From contig CAWGHZ010000007.1 in NCBI GenBank assembly GCA_963822575.1, positions 868,001 to 932,000 of the forward strand: a DNA stretch of 64,000 nt, written 5' to 3'. Source of the DNA: CAWGHZ01 sp963822575. Lineage in GTDB: Bacteria; Pseudomonadota; Alphaproteobacteria; MPNO01; DASWLB01. The stretch's first letter is position 1, and each line of letters starts with the position of its first letter. Below are positions 45,699-54,994 of the stretch, one piece after another. The notes beneath the pieces were generated by a model, which made no database searches, was not told the origin of the DNA, and saw nothing but the letters and a program-made list of their open reading frames with translations. The position numbers and the translations under genes were made by a program.

Positions 45699-46672
45699 GA
45701 CTGATCCCGCGCCACGAAGGGCCGGCCGGTCGTGCCGTGCCAGCGGCAGATGTCGTCCCAGATCTCCTCGGCGGTCTCGCAGAACCAGAACAGCTCGCGG
45801 TCCTCCGCGTCGATCGTGCCCTCGGCGACCAGGAAATCCACGTCGAACGCCCGGCGCCAGTATTCCTCGCCGACCAGGATGACGGGCAGGGGCGCGATCT
45901 TGCGTGTCTGGATCAGGGTCAGCGTCTCGAACAGCTCGTCGAACGTGCCGTACCCGCCGGGGAACGCGACCAGCGCCCGCGCACGCTTGAGGAAGTGCAG
46001 CTTGCGCAGCGCGAAATAGTGGAAGCGGAAGCAGAGCTCCGGCGTGACGTAGGGGTTCGGGTACTGCTCGTGCGGCAGGGTGATGTTGAGCCCGCAGGTC
46101 CGCACGCCGGCGTCGAAGGCGCCGCGGTTCGCCGCCTCCATCACGCCCGGTCCGCCGCCGGTCATCACCACCATCCGCTGGCCGTGCGGCGCATCGCCGG
46201 CCTTGGCGGCGAGCCGGCCGAACGCGCGCGCCACGTCGTAGTAGCGGCTCTTGGCGAGGAGCCGCTCGGCGATGGCGGTGCGCTGCGTCAGTTCGTCGTC
46301 GTCGGGGCGCCCGGCCCGCGCCGCGGTCAGCTCCTCGACGCGGCGGCGCGCCGCTTGCGGTTCGGGAATCCGGGTCGAGCCGAACACGACGATGGTGTGC
46401 GCGATGCCGTGCTCGGCGAGCAGCGCTTCGGCCTTGAAATAGTCGATTTCGAGACGGAGCCCGCGCACGTCGTCGCGGTTGAGGAAATCGACGTCCTGGT
46501 CCGCCTGACGGTAGCTCGGGCTCGCCAAAATCTCCGCGATGCGCCGCGGCGCATCGGGGTCCTCCGCGCTTGGCTTCGGCCGCTGCCAGGGCAGTGGCTC
46601 GCGGCGGGTGCGCGGATGGGCCGGCACCGGCACGCGCGGCTCGGCGCGCACCTTGCGTTCGCCTTCGGTCAT
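45695..46672 (-). CDS. LOG-family protein (nucleotide phosphoribohydrolase-like)
   Basis: 325 residues. Rossmann-type LOG fold with the signature GGGPGVMEAANRGAF and the catalytic PGGYGTFDELFE (PGGxGTxxE). LOG proteins remove the ribose-phosphate from N6-modified or other AMP/nucleoside monophosphates. It has a ~120-residue N-terminal extension (to ~IAHTIVVFGSTRIPEP), as in the longer bacterial LOG group. It overlaps its neighbours by four bases on each side (ATGA with the GH42-like stop, GTGA with the MBL start). Confidence 0.88.
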   Translation of the reverse strand: MTEGERKVRAEPRVPVPAHPRTRREPLPWQRPKPSAEDPDAPRRIAEILASPSYRQADQDVDFLNRDDVRGLRLEIDYFKAEALLAEHGIAHTIVVFGSTRIPEPQAARRRVEELTAARAGRPDDDELTQRTAIAERLLAKSRYYDVARAFGRLAAKAGDAPHGQRMVVMTGGGPGVMEAANRGAFDAGVRTCGLNITLPHEQYPNPYVTPELCFRFHYFALRKLHFLKRARALVAFPGGYGTFDELFETLTLIQTRKIAPLPVILVGEEYWRRAFDVDFLVAEGTIDAEDRELFWFCETAEEIWDDICRWHGTTGRPFVARDQS

Positions 46673-48838
46673 GGCGTCCCCTTTTTCGCTTCGCCCGTGT
46701 CCAGCTCGAACGTCCGCGCCGTGCCGGCGAGAAGGTCGGTGACTTCGATGCGCCACCGTCCGGCCGGCGCGTCGGGTCCCGGCATTAAGGTCCGTGTCGC
46801 CGTCCGGCCGGCCAGCAGCAAATTGCCGGAAAGCGCGGGTACGGCCTTGCCGTCGGGGCCGGTCACCGTCACGTGGAACGGGCGAAGGCGCGCGTCGGTC
46901 GCGGCGCGGGCGATCCGCAGCGTCGCGTCCGGGCCGCGCGTGACCGACATCGTCCCCTCCGGCAGGGGCGCGGGCGAGACGGCGAAGATCGCCGGCGTCA
47001 CCGTGTCGAGCGTCACGGTGACATGATCGCGCTGGCCGAGCGACGTTCCGGCCATCAGGTCCGTCACGTACGATCCCGCTGGAAGATCGACCGTGACCGT
47101 CTCGTCCGGCGGCTGTACGGCCTTGGGCCGCGTGCGCTGCACCGCGACGATTGTCACCTTCCCGTCGCGGAAGGCGGTGCTTTCGATGTCCGGCGGACGT
47201 GCTCCGTCGGCGGTGCGCACCTTCACGGCGGGCGCAATCCCTGCCGAGGCGAGCAGGGCACCAAGCCCGGGCGAGTCCGGCGCCACCAGCCGGACGTTCT
47301 GCTTGCTGGCGGCGAACAGGGGGGCGAGAGCGGGAGTCGCGCGCGCCTTGCTGTGCGCGTCGAACGCGCCGGGCACCACGTCGGCGACCACGGTCCCGCC
47401 CGCATCGGCGAAGCGGCGCACCGCCGCCGCCTCCGCATCCGACAGCGCGATCGCGTGCGGCAGGATCAGCACCTTGTCCGTCCGGCGTTCCAGGACTCCG
47501 CCTGCGAGCTGCGCCGGAGAAATGAATCGCGGCGCGATGCCCAGTTGGCGGAACGCCTCGAAATAGCCGCGCCGCGCCGCGCGGACGGCGTTGTCCTTGT
47601 ATTCCGAATCGGGCGTGCGCTCGGCCCACGCCGCGCCGGTCGGCTTCACGTCGAGCATCCATTGGGTGCGGAAGCTCGCCGGCGAATAGAGCATCGCCAC
47701 CGGATCGTCGTGGCGTTCGCTCCCGATCACGAGCGCCCCGATCCCGCCGCGCAGTTTGGCGAACAGGGCGGCGGCGTCGGCGGTGCTGGGGCCCGGCGTG
47801 CCGTCCGGCTGCATCAGCTTGTGGCCCGGGTCCCACAGGATCAGGCCGCGCTCGCCGCGCAGCAGCAGGTTCCAGGCCTTGTGCGCAGCCGCCGGCCCGG
47901 CGCCGCTCGATGTCTCGAGGAGGACGGTCGCGGGCGCGAGCGAGCGCACGATGTCGACGTTCTGCGCGTAGTCGTAGATCTCCATCGCGTCGACCGCGCC
48001 GGCGAGCCGCGTGTAGTCGTACCCGCCCCAGCCGGGAATCTGGCCGCCCTCCAGCGCCGAGCGCGCGGCCGGGTCGGCCTTGTGCAGCGCGTCGGTGCCG
48101 GTGCGGAACGCGCGGGCGAATGCCTCGTCCATCCACGCCTTGAAGTCGGCCCAGCCGGCGAAGTTCCGGTCCGTGCGGGCGAAGGCTTCGTTCGTCGTCT
48201 CCGGCACGACCGCGTCCCAGCGCGCGAACTTCGTGCCCCATTCGCGGTTGAGCGCGCCGAGCGAGCCGTACTGGCCGCGCAGCCAAACGCGCATGGCCGC
48301 GAGCGAGACCGGCGCCATGTCGAAGTCCCAGTACGAGCCGTTGTCGGCGATGCCCGAACTCGTCGCTCAGATTGTAGAAGAGCGGCGAATACGGCGCCCC
48401 CGCGCGCGCCGCGCGGGCGAGACGGGCGCGGATGCGGGCGAGCCAGGCGGGGTCGGACAGGCCCGGCTCGCGATAGAACACGGTCGGGTCGTTCGGGTTC
48501 GCCCGGTAGCGCCGCTTGGTCTCGCGGAAGCGCCAGTTCACCGGCTTGTTCGGCGTCCAGCGGTGATAGGACGCGTAGAAATCGGTGGCGACGTTCTCGA
48601 AGTACCAGCCGAGCCCGGCCGCGCGCAGCTCGGCCATCTTCTGTGGCAGCTTCTCGGTGCCAACGATGCGCCACGACACCGCGGCGGCGTCGACGCCGAT
48701 CTCCGCCAGCGCCCGGTATGCCGCCGGCGTCTGTTCCTGCCACATGATGACGCGATAATCGTCCCATGGTGCGGCCCGCGCCGCGGTCGCGGCAAGAAGG
48801 ATGGCGGCGGCTGCGAGGGCGGAAAGGTTCCGTTTCAC
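46669..48838 (-). CDS. Secreted GH42-like protein (one-base frameshift near 48351)
   Basis: About 722 residues after correction. GTG start at 48838, overlapping the stop of the gentisate dioxygenase gene; signal peptide (LSALAAAAILLAATAARAA). The N-terminal barrel starts DDYRVIMWQEQTPAAYRALA. The raw frame breaks after FYNLSDEFG; dropping one G from GGG (CCC at 48350-48352 on the plus strand) gives GIADNGSYWDFDMAPVSLAA and continues into YGSLGALNREWGTKF, a sequence typical of GH42 beta-galactosidase-like barrels. The centre resembles the GH42 trimerisation/amidotransferase-like domain (VVADVVPGAFDAHSKAR) and the C-terminal ~170 residues are beta-sandwich-like. The catalytic acids cannot be assigned with certainty; the conserved Asn-Glu pair may be NLSDE here, so activity is open. 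Confidence 0.72.
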
Positions 48839-49875
48839 CGGTCGGCGGCCGCGTTGCCGCGCTCCTCGCGCCACAGGTCGAGCTTCTGCTGCACCGGGCG
48901 GTCGGAGACGCAGAACAGCACCGCCTCGGTCGCGGCCTCGTGGCGGTGGCGGTGCCAGGACGGCACGACGAACACGTCGCGCGGGCCCCATTCGAACGTC
49001 GCGTCGTCGATGATCGTGCGCCCGTGCCCCTCGGCGACGGCGTAGAGCGCGGAATCGGTCGCGCGGTAGGGCACGCCCATGAATCCCTCGGGCAGGAGCT
49101 GGAGCGACGTACCCATGGTCGGGAAGGCCGGCCCGCCGGTCGCCGGGTTCACGTATTGCAGGCGGAAGCCGTGGCACGGGTCGACTTCGCCCGCGCGCGC
49201 CAGGGCGGCGAGGGCCGCGCGGCTCCGCGCGTAAGGGTAGTTGAGCACCGGCGAGGCCTGGCTCCGGCGCGCGAACCCCATCGGCAGGAGGCCCGCATTG
49301 TAGCGCGCGGCGGAATCGTCCGCGGGCCGTTCCTCGTGCTGGGCGTTCTCGGCGGCGTGCGCGCGGAACTCGGCGCCGAGGAACGCGACGAGCGGCGAAT
49401 CGAGCGCGTCGAGCCAGATCACCGGCCCGGTCCCCTCATTGCCGTGGTCGTGCCACGCCCAGGACGGCGTCACCACGAAGTCGCCGGGACGCATCCAGGT
49501 GCGCTCGCCTGCGATGGCGGTGTAGGCGCCTTCGCCCTCCAGGAGGAAGCGCAGCGCCGACTGGGTGTGGCGGTGGTTGGGCGCGACCTCGCCGGGGTAG
49601 ATGAGCTGGAGCCCGGCATAGAGCGTCCGGGTCGCGGCCTGGCCGCCGGGCAGGGCCGGGTTCTCCAGCACCAGCACGCGCCGGTGCGCCTCCGCCTTCG
49701 AGATCATCCGGCCCAATTCGAGCACGTGGCCGCGCACCTCGTCCCAGCGCCACAAGGCGGGCACGGCGGGCGTCGTGGGCACCGACGGGTTCCGGTACTC
49801 CCACAACGGCGCGAGGTTCCACGCCCGGATGCGGTCGTAGAACCGGGTGCGCTCGGCGGTCGTCGTCTCGGCCAT
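48835..49875 (-). CDS. Gentisate 1,2-dioxygenase-like bicupin
   Basis: 346 residues from ATG 49875 (GGAGGGC in front); an upstream start at 49986 is less likely. Two cupin domains: the first with NHRHTQSALRFLLEGEG and GDFVVTPSWAWHDHGNEG giving the iron-binding His, the second (~260-330) with GPRDVFVVPSWHRHRHEA. This matches gentisate/1-hydroxy-2-naphthoate ring-cleaving dioxygenases, which open the ring to maleylpyruvate. The expected downstream isomerase and hydrolase genes are absent; instead a GH42-like gene overlaps by four bases. First gene of the minus-strand operon, divergent from the tandem MFS genes. Confidence 0.88.
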   Translation of the reverse strand: MAETTTAERTRFYDRIRAWNLAPLWEYRNPSVPTTPAVPALWRWDEVRGHVLELGRMISKAEAHRRVLVLENPALPGGQAATRTLYAGLQLIYPGEVAPNHRHTQSALRFLLEGEGAYTAIAGERTWMRPGDFVVTPSWAWHDHGNEGTGPVIWLDALDSPLVAFLGAEFRAHAAENAQHEERPADDSAARYNAGLLPMGFARRSQASPVLNYPYARSRAALAALARAGEVDPCHGFRLQYVNPATGGPAFPTMGTSLQLLPEGFMGVPYRATDSALYAVAEGHGRTIIDDATFEWGPRDVFVVPSWHRHRHEAATEAVLFCVSDRPVQQKLDLWREERGNAAADR

Positions 49876-50018
49876 GATCGCCCTCCGCCGCCGAGAATGC
49901 CCCGCCCGCAGCCCCGAGGGAAGGGGCCCAGCGTCGCGGGCGGCGACCTGCCATGCGCCGGGGCGCGTTGGAGGGTGGGCCGCCATCTGCTAGCCTGACC
50001 CGCCACACCGAGGTCCCG

Positions 50019-51230
50019 ATGACCGCCTTTTCCCGCGACGGCGCGCGCCGGCCGCCGCTCTATCTCGAGCGCAACCTGATGATCGTGTTCTCGGTCACGA
50101 TCACGGCGATGATGGGCGTCGGCTCGCTGACGCCGGCCCTCCCGACCATCATGAATGCCTTCCGCATCTCGTCGCAGCAGGTCGGCCTCCTGATCACGTT
50201 CTTTACATTTCCGGGCATATTGTTCGCGCCGGTCGTCGGGCTGATGGCCGACCGCTACGGGCGCAAGAAAGTGCTGGTGCCGTCGCTCCTGCTGTTCGCC
50301 TTCGCGGGCAGCGCGTGCGCCTTCACGCCGAACTTCCACATGCTTTTGGTGCTGCGCTTCGTGCAGGGGACGGGCGGCGCCGCGCTGACCGCGCTCAACA
50401 ACACGCTGATCGGCGATCTCTATTCCGGCCGCACGCGGGCCGAGGCGATCGGCTACAACGCCTCGGTGCAGAACATGGCGACGCTCAATAACCCGATGCT
50501 GGGCGGCCTGGTCGCGCTGGCGGGCTGGCGCTACCCGTTCTTCCTGCCGCTGTTCGCCATACCCGTCGCGTGCTTCGTCGCATTCGGCCTCAGGAACCCC
50601 GAGCCCAAGGGCACGCAGAGCTTCCGCGAATACCTCACCGGCGCGATCAAGAGCATCGTCAACCGCAAGATGATCACGCTGTGCAGCGCCAACCTGGTCG
50701 GCGTGATCGTCATGTTCGGTGCGCTGATGGTCTATCTCTCGCTTCTGATGAAGAGCCGCTTCGACGCCGATCCATTCACCATCGGCGTGGTGCTGGCCTC
50801 CGCCTCTTTCGTCTCGATGCTGATGTCGAGCCAGACCATCCGTCTCACCCGGCTGATGACCTACCGCCAGATGATCGTCGTGGGCACGCTCCTCGCGGCG
50901 GTCGGCATGGCGACCAACGTGATGATGCCGGCGCTCTGGCTGCTGCTTGTGCCGGCCTTCATCAGAGGCGTCGCGCAGGGCATCCTCAACCCGTCGCTCT
51001 ACACCATGGTGCTAGAGAACGCGCCGGTCAACTCGCGCGCCGCAGTGATGGCGTTCAACGGCATGCTGAGCCGCACCGGCCAGACCTTGGGCCCGCCGAT
51101 CTTCGGCCTCTGCTACGTGCTGGGCGGCATGCACACGGTGTTCTGGGGCGCGGCGGCGATGCTCGCGGCAAGCGCCGTGGCGGTCGGCTGGGCGCTCGGC
51201 CCGACGCCGGCGGCAGGGCGCGCCGCATGA
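50019..51230 (+). CDS. MFS transporter (first of a tandem pair)
   Basis: 403 residues from ATG 50019 with gaggtcccg in front. Twelve helices. Motif A LMADRYGRKK after helix 2, GRTRAEAIGYNASVQN after helix 4, and FSVTITAMMGVGSLTPALPT in helix 1. DHA1-like proton-coupled transporter; the substrate is unknown. It is a close paralogue of the next gene (both have NNTLIGDLY/NNTVIGELF, AMGYNASVQ-type segments, PEPK after helix 6, and TYRQMIV/TFRQMIV). Its position opposite the gentisate dioxygenase operon makes aromatic acid uptake or export a reasonable guess. Confidence 0.87.
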   Translation: MTAFSRDGARRPPLYLERNLMIVFSVTITAMMGVGSLTPALPTIMNAFRISSQQVGLLITFFTFPGILFAPVVGLMADRYGRKKVLVPSLLLFAFAGSACAFTPNFHMLLVLRFVQGTGGAALTALNNTLIGDLYSGRTRAEAIGYNASVQNMATLNNPMLGGLVALAGWRYPFFLPLFAIPVACFVAFGLRNPEPKGTQSFREYLTGAIKSIVNRKMITLCSANLVGVIVMFGALMVYLSLLMKSRFDADPFTIGVVLASASFVSMLMSSQTIRLTRLMTYRQMIVVGTLLAAVGMATNVMMPALWLLLVPAFIRGVAQGILNPSLYTMVLENAPVNSRAAVMAFNGMLSRTGQTLGPPIFGLCYVLGGMHTVFWGAAAMLAASAVAVGWALGPTPAAGRAA

Positions 51231-52465
51231 TCGCACTTGCCCGGCGCAAGCAGGGGGCGGACAGGCCGCTCTATCACGACCGCAACCTCCTGATCCTGTT
51301 CGGCGTCACCGCGACGTCGATGCTCGGCACGTCGAGCATCACGCCCGCCTTCCCGCTGATTATGCAGGCGTTCCACATCGATTCGCAGCAGGCGGGGCTT
51401 CTCATCACGGTGAACACGCTGCCGGGCATCTTCCTCTCGCCCGTCGCGGGCATCCTCGCCGACCGGGTGGGGCGCAAGCGCTTGCTGGTGCCGAGCCTGA
51501 TCCTGTTCGCGCTCGCCGGCGCGGCCTGCGTGATGACGCAGAGCTTCGTCATGCTGATGGTGTTCCGCTTCCTGCAGGGCTGCGCCGCGGCGCCCCTGGG
51601 CGCGCTCAACAACACCGTGATCGGCGAGCTGTTCACCGGCCGCAAGCGGATGGAGGCGATGGGCTACAACGCCTCGGTCCAGTCGTCGCTGATGCTGGGC
51701 TACCCGATCCTCGGCGGCGCGGTGGCGCTGGCGGGCTGGCACTGGCCGTTCCTGCTCGCGCTGGTCGGCCTGCCGGCGGCCTGGATGGTCTGGTTCCACC
51801 TGAAGAACCCCGAGCCCAAGCACGCGCTGCCGATGGGCGAATATCTCGGCAGCGCGCTCAAGGGCATCGCCAACCGGCGGATGGCGGCCCTGTTCCTTTG
51901 TAATCTGATGACGACCAGCGTCTCGTTCGGCGTGCTGGTCGTCTATCTCACCTTTTTGATCGCGCACCGGTTCGGCGGCTCGTCGCTCGAGATCGGCATC
52001 ATCGTCGGATTCAGCCCGGTGATCTCGACCATCATGTCGACCCAGGCGGTGCGCATCCGCCGGCTGTTGACCTTCCGCCAGATGATCGTCATCGGGCTGA
52101 TCCTTTCCGGCGTCGGCGTCTCGCTCAACGTCTCGATGCCGGGCCTGTGGTACCTGCTGATCCCGGCCTTCATCCGCGGCCTCGCGCAGGGCGTGCTCAA
52201 CCCCTCGGTCAACACGCTGGTCGCCGAGTTCGCGCCGCACGACACGCGCGCCGCGGTGATGGCGCTCAACTCGACCATGTTCCGCATCGGCCAGACCATC
52301 GCGCCGCCGATCTTCGGGCTGATCTACGCGGTGGGCGGGATGGACGTGGTGTTCCACGCCGGCACCGCGATGCTGGTCCTTACCGCGATCGTGGTGGGGG
52401 TGGTCATGGGCGACATCGACGCCGCCATCGAGCGCCGCTACGCCGCCGAGGCGGCGGGGGAGTAG
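51227..52465 (+). CDS. MFS transporter (second of a tandem pair)
   Basis: 412 residues. The ATG overlaps the previous stop (ATGA), so the two are co-translated. Twelve helices with motif A ILADRVGRKR, NNTVIGELFTGRKRMEAMGY, and the same C-terminal helix pattern as the previous gene (RAAVMALNSTMFRIGQTIAP against RAAVMAFNGMLSRTGQTLGP). Full length and apparently intact. The pair probably arose by tandem duplication and may work as two separate transporters or as a hetero-oligomer; the latter is speculation. Confidence 0.87.
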   Translation: MIALARRKQGADRPLYHDRNLLILFGVTATSMLGTSSITPAFPLIMQAFHIDSQQAGLLITVNTLPGIFLSPVAGILADRVGRKRLLVPSLILFALAGAACVMTQSFVMLMVFRFLQGCAAAPLGALNNTVIGELFTGRKRMEAMGYNASVQSSLMLGYPILGGAVALAGWHWPFLLALVGLPAAWMVWFHLKNPEPKHALPMGEYLGSALKGIANRRMAALFLCNLMTTSVSFGVLVVYLTFLIAHRFGGSSLEIGIIVGFSPVISTIMSTQAVRIRRLLTFRQMIVIGLILSGVGVSLNVSMPGLWYLLIPAFIRGLAQGVLNPSVNTLVAEFAPHDTRAAVMALNSTMFRIGQTIAPPIFGLIYAVGGMDVVFHAGTAMLVLTAIVVGVVMGDIDAAIERRYAAEAAGE

Positions 52466-52485
52466 GGGCAGGGGCCGGCCCCCGG

Positions 52486-53049
52486 CTACACCGCGATCCC
52501 GGCCTTGGCGAGGCCCTGGGCGACCAGCTCGATCGCGGCGGGGTCCTTGTAGGGCAGCACGCGGCGGCGCTGGGCGAAGGAATAGCGCGGGTTGACGCGG
52601 AGGAGCTCGTCCCACGCCGCGCGCGCCTCTTCGGCGCGCCCCTGGTGGCCGAGCGCGGCGGCGAGCAGCACGCGCGAGGCGTCGGTCTGCGGGTTGCGGG
52701 CGATGCGGTCGCGCGCGGCCTGCTCCGCGGCCGCGTAGTCGCCGAGGTGCAGAAAGGCGATCCGCCGGTCGGGAGCGACGTCGGCATTGCGCGTCGCCAT
52801 GCCGCGCTGGATGTCGAGGGCGCAGCGCACGGCGTCTACCGCGCTCGCGAACTCGACCAGCGCGCCGTCGCCCGTCGTCTTGACAATGCGCCCGTCGTTC
52901 TCCGCGATGCAGGGATCGATCAGCTCGGCGCGATGGGCGCGAAGGCCGGCGAGCGTGCCCTCCTCGTCGGCGCCCATAAGGCGTGAGTAGCCGGCGACAT
53001 CGGCGGCCAGGATGGCCGCCAGCCGCCTTTGTACGCTGCTCTCGGGCAA
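52486..53049 (-). pseudogene. Adenylate/guanylate cyclase with large internal deletion
   Basis: 187 residues. The first ~98 are the start of a class III cyclase domain (VQRRLAAILAADVAGYSRLM with the first metal Asp, KTTGDGALVEFASAVDAVRC with the second). At RRIAF (around nt 52752) the sequence jumps directly to ~90 residues of TPR-like tail (AAEQAARDRIARNPQTDASR; WDELLRVNPRYSFAQRRR). The rest of the catalytic domain and the middle of the protein, several hundred residues in full-length relatives, are gone without breaking the frame. It cannot be an active cyclase. A short recombined product could still be made, but decay is the simpler reading. Confidence 0.75.
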
Positions 53050-53124
53050 GGGCGCCCCTCGGACGTGTGCGCGTTCGGGCCGGAGTGTACGGTGCCGCCG
53101 CCGGGAAATCCGCCGTCTGGCGCG

Positions 53125-54107
53125 CTACCGCATGTGGCGGGCGGGCAGCACGATTCGGCAGCTAAGCCCGGTTTCGCCCCAGTCCATGGCGAGGCTTCCC
53201 TCGAGCTGCCGCTCGATGCCGAGCCGGACGATGGTGAGGCCCAGCCCTTCGCGTGCCGGCGCCGCGGCGGGCGGGCCGCCGAGCTCGCGCCAGTCGAGCG
53301 CCACGTCGCCGCCGCCGATGTCCCAGTTCACCTCGACGACGCCGCCGTCCTGCGTCAGCGCGCCGTATTTCAGTGCGTTGGTGGCGAGCTCGTGAATGGC
53401 GATGGCGAGCGTCTGCGCCGCCTCGGCGCTGACCGCGACCGGCGGGCCGTCGACGCGGAAGCCGTGGCTGCGCGCGCCGAACGTGTCGAGGATGTGGCGG
53501 ACGATCTGGTCGAGGTCGGCCCGGCGCCAGTCGCCCGTGCTGAGCAGGGAATTCGCCCGGTCGAGCGCCATGATGCGGCCGCGGATCACCTCGCGGAATT
53601 CCGGGACCGTGTCGCGCCGCGTGCGCTCGACCAGCGCGGCGACCATCGTCAGAAGGTTCTTGGTGCGGTGCGACAGGTCGGCATTGAGAAGCCGGATCTG
53701 CTCCTCGCTACGGCGCCGTTCGCTGATATCGCGCGCGATCTTGGACGCGCCGATCAGCTCGCCCGCATCGCTGCGCACCGGCGATATGGTGAGCGAGACG
53801 GGCACGATCGAGCCGTCCTTGCGCCTTCGAGTTCGAACTCGTAGCGCCCGATGCGTTCGCCGCCGCGCAGCCGCACCAATATGTCCGTCATCTCGTCTGG
53901 GTGGGCGGGATCGGCGAGCAGTGAGATCGGCCGGCCGATCATCTCCTCGGCGCGATAGCCGAACAGCACCTCGGCGGCGGGATTCCAGCTCACGACCTCG
54001 CCGTCGAGCGTCTTACCGACGATGGCGTCCTGGGCCGAGGCGACGATCGCGGCGAGCCAGGCCGAAGGATTGCCCATGGGCAAGGCCCCGTTGTCCGGTG
54101 CGTGCAT
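53125..54107 (-). CDS. PAS-HWE sensor histidine kinase (one-base frameshift near 53820)
   Basis: About 327 residues after correction. PAS domain from ~15 (SAQDAIVGKTLDGEVVSWNP; EVLFGYRAEEMIG), then PAC, then an HWE/HisKA_2 kinase core: H-box DLSHRTKNLLTMVAALVERT and N-box HELATNALKYGALT. No membrane segment, so a cytosolic sensor. The PAS part (...YEFELEGAR) and the kinase part (PVSLTISPVRSD) lie in different frames; one missing base near 53820 would restore a normal KDGSIVPVSLTISP joint. The start is uncertain (ATG at 54107 or 54077, GTG at 54209). An EcfG-type promoter lies upstream. HWE kinases often feed the general stress response or blue-light/redox signalling. Confidence 0.78.
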
Positions 54108-54250
54108 TGCGCCGACTGTCGGGGCCCGCGCCTTGGGTCCTCCGCCCTTGTCGCCATTCCTTTTGCCTGCTCGTCTCATCCTCGGCACGCTTTTGTCGAG
54201 CTGCGTCACTCGGCCCGCGCCTACGCGCGTGTTGGCCCCTTCACCCCGAC

Positions 54251-54276
54251 AACGGCGGCGCGCGCCGGCCGGTTCC
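54251..54276 (-). promoter_or_regulatory. EcfG-type (general stress response) promoter
   Basis: On the minus strand GGAAC (54276-54272), 17 bases, CGTT (54254-54251): an exact match to the alphaproteobacterial EcfG consensus GGAAC-N17-CGTT, upstream of the HWE kinase gene. The rest of the 54108-54512 gap between the two divergent genes shows nothing else I can assign. Confidence 0.65.
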
Positions 54277-54512
54277 GAGCGGATGTCACACGTTTAGGAA
54301 TATGAGCGTTGCCGGTAATGCAGGGCGGCGCGAAGTGCAACGTCGTGGCGATCCGGCAGGGCGACCACGCCGAGTGGCGGTCAGTGGCAAGACCGTGATC
54401 GACATCCGCCGGTCGTGCTTTAGTGACTTCGCCGAACCATGTAAGTTCAACGCGCCTCGATCCGAAGAACGACACGACATTCGCGACCAGCGATCCGGGA
54501 GAGAGGACGTTC

Positions 54513-54902
54513 ATGTTGGTACTCGTTGCCGAAGACGACTGGTCAATTGCTGTCGACTTTTATGACACGCTCACCCACGCAGGCTTTCGCGTTGTCACCG
54601 CGAAAGACGCACCTGCAGCAATGAATGCATTGGCCAGGGAAACGCCCGCCGTGGCGACCGTGGCCCTCAACTTGTTCGATGGCCTGACCGGTCCGGACGT
54701 CGCCCAGGCGCTCGTCGATGCAGGCGTCCCGACGATCGTGTGCTCAGGCGATCCCAGGGCACGCGACATTATCGGGGAGATACCGGTCGAGCGAATCATT
54801 GCCAAGCCGATTATGCCGGTTGCGCTGCTTAACGCAGTGTTGGACGCGCTCGAAATCGGGGCAGGCGGCAAGGCTGACCTGTCGCGATCCGGGTTGGCGT
54901 GA
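54513..54902 (+). CDS. Stand-alone receiver domain lacking the phospho-acceptor Asp
   Basis: 129 residues from ATG 54513 (gagagaggacgttc in front); an in-frame start at 54423 has no such site. A CheY-like fold with the acidic pair D8-D9 (VAEDDW), a conserved Lys (IIAKPIMP) and the Thr/Ser position (IVCSGD). The acceptor position in the third strand, normally LLDLNL, reads TVALNL: Ala51 replaces Asp (GCC codon at 54663). It should therefore not be phosphorylated in the usual way and may act as a pseudo-receiver, for example as a partner or inhibitor of the divergent HWE kinase. No output domain. Confidence 0.8.
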   Translation: MLVLVAEDDWSIAVDFYDTLTHAGFRVVTAKDAPAAMNALARETPAVATVALNLFDGLTGPDVAQALVDAGVPTIVCSGDPRARDIIGEIPVERIIAKPIMPVALLNAVLDALEIGAGGKADLSRSGLA

Positions 54903-54994
54903 ACGCCACGAGTTAGAGAACTTCGCTCCGGCGAAGAGGTTCGGGCGGCCATCGTGGTCGACGACCTGGGCGAGGTGGCGGGGCGGAGAAAGGC

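Noticed and set aside
54903..54994. Intrinsic terminator after the receiver gene
   Set aside because: CTTCGC/GCGAAG can pair, but there is no T-run, and the same bases lie close to the tRNA gene.
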